A DNA stretch of 6,353 nucleotides from contig JAOULY010000123.1 of NCBI GenBank assembly GCA_029881775.1, forward strand, positions 1 to 6,353, in the 5' to 3' direction. This document shows, piece by piece, positions 4,356 to 6,353 of the stretch. The translations under genes and the position numbers were made by a program. A model generated the notes under the pieces. It saw only the letters and a list, made by a program, of their open reading frames with translations. It was not told where the DNA came from and made no database searches. Source of the DNA: Gammaproteobacteria bacterium (GTDB lineage: Bacteria > Pseudomonadota > Gammaproteobacteria > UBA9214). Position 1 is the first letter of the stretch, and every line of letters starts with the position of its first letter.

Positions 4356-4808
4356 ATGGAAGAAACCGCGTACAAGGATACCTACAACGCAGTCAATGAG
4401 CGGCGTTGCGTCTTCGAAAAGACCATCAACTCACGGCGCAGCACCTGCAGCCGGTCGCGACGCTTCCACCTGGCCGACCGTGAAGGCATTGCCTGCACCT
4501 CGGAAGAAGGCCAGGCAACATGCGGCGAATGCCTGGATTGCATGCGCACTAATGCCCGTTTCGCCCTGCACCAGACACATGCCCCGCACGGGCCGCTGCC
4601 GCATGCACGCGAGATCAAGGTACAGACCGGCGGGATGCTGGGCCTGCAGGCGCTGGTTTACCCGGAGCGCGCGGACGAAACAAATGTAATCGACATCATC
4701 GATATCATTCACCAGGCGTTACAGGACTACCAGGCCTTCGAGTCTTTCCCCTACGATGTCATCAACCAGTCCATCGTTAAATTCGAGGGACGCCCGAAAC
4801 GACCGTAG
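4356..4808 (+). CDS. Cysteine-rich protein of unknown function (possible metal binding)
   Basis: A 150-residue soluble protein without signal peptide or membrane helix. It has six cysteines, all in the N-terminal 62 residues: C18, C31, C47 and the cluster C56-x2-C59-x2-C62. This spacing suggests zinc or iron-sulfur binding, but no known fold was recognised. The region around residues 80-98 (PLPHAREIKVQTGGMLGLQ) has the look of a conserved core. The C-terminal half ends in an acidic, hydrophobic helical segment (NVIDIIDIIHQALQDY). The ATG at 4356 is the first possible start: the seven codons between it and the in-frame TAG of the preceding gene hold no alternative. The ribosome site is weak (GCCGGG). 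It is probably co-transcribed with the 4098 gene and faces the next gene convergently, 35 nt away. Confidence 0.78.
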   Translation: MEETAYKDTYNAVNERRCVFEKTINSRRSTCSRSRRFHLADREGIACTSEEGQATCGECLDCMRTNARFALHQTHAPHGPLPHAREIKVQTGGMLGLQALVYPERADETNVIDIIDIIHQALQDYQAFESFPYDVINQSIVKFEGRPKRP

Positions 4809-4843
4809 CGGGACGGCAAACCCTGAAAACCCGCGTGCGCCTG

Positions 4844-5506
4844 TCAGCGCAAACGAATTGTATCCTGAACGACCGGCGACAATGTCTCCAGGGTGGCGCC
4901 GTTAACAGTCGAATGCCGCCTGACCTGCAGGTAAATACGTTTCAGGCCCGGCCCCTCGCTCAGGGTAAATTCAGGCGCAGTGGCATAGTACTGCCATTCA
5001 GCGCCCTCCATATCGCGTCGCTCACTGGCACGGTACTGGGTGGCCATGCCACTCACGCTGTTATCCAGGCTGACCGTGCGATTGCCGGTCTGCTTTTCAC
5101 CCTTGTTGACAGTGAAACGCATGACCTTGAGTTCGACAGACGCTTGCGCGCCAACCTTGTCACCGACAGCGCAATCCGTCCCGCCGCCGCCACCAGACAG
5201 CGACAGTACCAGCATCCTGCTGGCATTCGAGGTCACCAGTGATTCCTGTTCCGACTTGTACCCGTTCATGGAGGCAGTCACAACAATCCGGGTGCGTGGC
5301 ACTTCAGTGAAAAGCACATAACCATTGCCGTCCGTCCTTGACGAACCGAACTGGTCAAGCCTCGCACTTGTGCCAAGGCAAACCGAAACACCTGGCAAGG
5401 GAATATTGCCACCACGTTCGAATACCCGCACCCGCAATTCGGATGCCTCGACAACGAATGACAACGATGCACATGCAAAAACCATAAGCGAGATTATTTT
5501 TTTCAT
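4844..5506 (-). CDS. Exported protein with carboxypeptidase-regulatory-like and Ig-like regions
   Basis: A 220-residue exported protein. Residues 1-21 are a Sec signal peptide (MKKIISLMVFACASLSFVVEA, cleavage likely before SEL). Residues about 23-103 resemble the CarboxypepD_reg / transthyretin-like beta sandwich: LRVRVFERGGNIPLPGVSV, TDGNGYVLFTEVPRTRIVV and SMNGY. A Gly-rich linker (GGGGG, 105-109) follows. Residues about 125-220 resemble repeats seen in bacterial surface proteins, with MATQYRASE, GAEWQYY, FTLSEGPGLKRIYLQVR and SPVVQDTIRLR. No peptidase catalytic domain is present. I favour the start at 5506 because it gives a standard signal peptide; ATGs at 5533 and 5545 would lengthen the N-terminus, and 5545 lies 3 nt after the upstream stop. 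It is probably periplasmic or surface-associated and co-transcribed with the pseudo-receiver gene. Confidence 0.85.
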   Translation of the reverse strand: MKKIISLMVFACASLSFVVEASELRVRVFERGGNIPLPGVSVCLGTSARLDQFGSSRTDGNGYVLFTEVPRTRIVVTASMNGYKSEQESLVTSNASRMLVLSLSGGGGGTDCAVGDKVGAQASVELKVMRFTVNKGEKQTGNRTVSLDNSVSGMATQYRASERRDMEGAEWQYYATAPEFTLSEGPGLKRIYLQVRRHSTVNGATLETLSPVVQDTIRLR

Positions 5507-5548
5507 AAGCGGTACCCGATTTTCATTATTCATAATAGTGCCCATCCA

Positions 5549-5962
5549 TCATGTCAAAACATGCGCGCTCGGCGGCTCGATTGCAACGCCCTGCAAACAC
5601 AAGCGGAGCGATGCCTCGTCGACCGGGAAGGTCAACGCGTGGTGAACCGGCAAGCGGCTACGCAACTTCTCAAACTGGGGGGTAAATTCCCTGTCATAGA
5701 AAACGATCACCTGTGTGTCCGGCAGGCGCTGCACGACAGCCAGCAGGGATTCAAGGCTGCTGGTGCGGTCACGGAAGTCGGACTGGAAATTAAACTCCGC
5801 AACAATGACATCCGGCACATTGTGTTTCAGGTAGCCGATCGCCTTGCGCATACGCGTCTCAATCGCCACCGTGTAACCCAGCGCCTCGTAAAGTGGCCGA
5901 AAGTTCGGATAACCCCCGAGCTCGATAATGGCCAACAGCGACCTGTGCCGTGCATGGTTCAT
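5549..5962 (-). CDS. Degenerate response-regulator receiver (pseudo-receiver) protein
   Basis: A 137-residue stand-alone protein with the alternating beta/alpha pattern of a CheY-like receiver: SLLAIIELGG (strand 1), YTVAIETRM, VPDVIVAEFNFQ (strand 3), TQVIVFYDRE (strand 4) and HHALTFPVDEASLRLCL (strand 5 and helix 5). The catalytic residues are altered. The Asp pair after strand 1 is a single E14, the phosphoacceptor Asp position in P-D-x4-D is E56, the Thr/Ser after strand 4 is Y89, and the conserved Lys is F112, with the following Pro kept. It probably cannot be phosphorylated normally; Glu could mimic the active state. The ATG at 5962 has a weak ribosome site. Its stop lies within about 40 nt of the exported-protein start, so they likely form an operon. 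The receiver fold is inferred from the pattern. Confidence 0.78.
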   Translation of the reverse strand: MNHARHRSLLAIIELGGYPNFRPLYEALGYTVAIETRMRKAIGYLKHNVPDVIVAEFNFQSDFRDRTSSLESLLAVVQRLPDTQVIVFYDREFTPQFEKLRSRLPVHHALTFPVDEASLRLCLQGVAIEPPSAHVLT

Positions 5963-6028
5963 TTATCCATCATAACCCGCCTTGGCCAAAATATTGACGA
6001 CTGACTGCCACGATTTGCGGTTTTCACT

Positions 6029-6055
6029 GGCTGTTTTGGCTGTTTTGGCTGTTTT
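6029..6055 (+). repeat. Three perfect tandem copies of a 9-bp unit
   Basis: GGCTGTTTT is repeated three times without mismatch or gap. It lies 67-93 nt upstream of the minus-strand pseudo-receiver start. It could be an array of binding sites on nearly the same helical face (9 bp is close to one turn) or a slippage product whose copy number varies between strains. Confidence 0.85.
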
Positions 6056-6196
6056 GTCGTCGGCAGGACCACTTTTCGCCGCCAAATAACAGGGGGCAGG
6101 CCGTTTTCTCCCTTTTTATTGCCTTGTAACCTTATGTTTATAAAAGAAACTATACAAAAGTATAAATTATTTAAACAATTTATTAAATTAGCTATT

Positions 6197-6212
6197 GCTT
6201 ATTTTAATAAGC
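6197..6212 (+). promoter_or_regulatory. 16-bp palindrome, operator-like
   Basis: Perfect 7-bp arms GCTTATT and AATAAGC are separated by TT. It lies about 70 nt upstream of the ATG at 6282, inside the AT-rich tract and overlapping the TTGCTT that could serve as a -35 element. The size and symmetry suit a dimeric regulator. A chance palindrome in AT-rich DNA is possible. Confidence 0.4.
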
Positions 6213-6281
6213 TCTTATAGTCTAATACCTGTCCACAAGATTTAGGACCAACAACTTTCAAACTTATTCTGGAGAGTAACA

Positions 6282-6353
6282 ATGAAAACTATCGCAACGA
6301 TTATTACAGCTGCAACGCTGGCCATTGCTTCCACATCCGCTTCTGCCTGGGGT
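6282..6353 (+). CDS. Exported protein, N-terminal signal peptide only; cut by window end
   Basis: Only 24 codons are present. They read as a textbook Sec signal peptide: MKT, a hydrophobic core (IATIITAATLAIA), then STSASA with AxA cleavage, followed by WG at the start of the mature protein. The ATG at 6282 has a strong GGAGAG ribosome site (6271-6276) 5 nt upstream. An AT-rich promoter region with palindromes precedes it, suggesting a well-expressed, regulated secreted protein. A mature region opening with Trp-Gly occurs in small Gly/Trp-rich exported proteins, including sulfur globule proteins of sulfur-oxidising gammaproteobacteria. Two residues cannot prove this, so I assign no function. 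Confidence 0.75.
   Translation, partial: MKTIATIITAATLAIASTSASAWG

Larger units (their letters stand above)
5963..6281. other. Divergent regulatory region between the pseudo-receiver operon and the partial exported-protein gene
   Basis: A 319-nt stretch without a credible gene. From left to right it holds three tandem 9-bp repeats (6029-6055), then an abrupt shift to strongly AT-rich sequence (about 6115-6230) with inverted repeats at 6151-6164 (TATAC-AAAA-GTATA) and 6197-6212. An untranslated leader with a good ribosome site follows. The AT tract could act as an UP-like or bendable element for the plus-strand gene. I could not place a sigma-70 promoter with good spacing: TTGCTT at 6195 and TATAGT at 6216 are only 15 nt apart. 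Confidence 0.6.

Noticed and set aside
4836..4851. Hairpin TGCGC / GCGCA at the end of the exported-protein gene as a bidirectional terminator
   Set aside because: The stem is only 5 bp, includes the stop codon, and no run of T follows on either strand.
4835..5242. Plus-strand open frame of 135 codons opposite the exported protein
   Set aside because: It is antisense to a gene with a clear signal peptide and recognisable beta-sandwich motifs.

Overview
The window looks like chromosomal DNA of a motile, Gram-negative gammaproteobacterium. The basis is an fliC-flaG-fliD block, a 60-residue CsrA, a DUF3301-type protein and a near-consensus sigma-28 flagellin promoter. Base composition is moderately GC-rich by eye, except for an AT-rich stretch near the right end. 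The species cannot be named from sequence alone. I see no rRNA, tRNA, IS element, CRISPR array or phage gene.

Left third (1-2100, minus strand): the late-flagellar cluster fliC (flagellin) -> flaG -> fliD (filament cap; only its N-terminal 203 codons are in the window). fliC is preceded by a sigma-28 (FliA) promoter and a leader of about 105 nt. The leader contains two inverted repeats and several GGA motifs, one displayed in a predicted hairpin loop. Two tandem hairpins between fliC and flaG each present an ATGGAY hexaloop closed by a C-G pair. That is the shape CsrA/RsmE proteins bind in RsmZ/CsrB-type RNAs.

Middle (2319-4808, plus strand): a divergent gene encodes an unusual J-domain / zinc-ribbon / PilZ protein, a candidate c-di-GMP-responsive co-chaperone. 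It is followed by csrA, which has its own sigma-70-like promoter. Next come a small membrane-anchored DUF3301-like protein overlapping an unknown gene, then two further small unknown genes. One of these is charged and helical; the other is rich in cysteines.

Right part (4844-6353): a minus-strand pair encodes a degenerate response-regulator receiver (Glu in place of the phosphoacceptor Asp) and an exported protein with a carboxypeptidase-regulatory-like domain. A gene-free divergent region of 319 nt carries three perfect 9-bp tandem repeats, two palindromes and an AT-rich tract. It leads into the signal peptide of another exported protein, cut by the window end.

The most interesting theme is post-transcriptional and c-di-GMP control clustered around flagellin: csrA lies close to RNA hairpins that resemble its own binding sites, with a J-PilZ hybrid gene between. 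The protein identifications rest on motif recognition. The RNA model is inference from inspection and needs folding, comparison and binding data.
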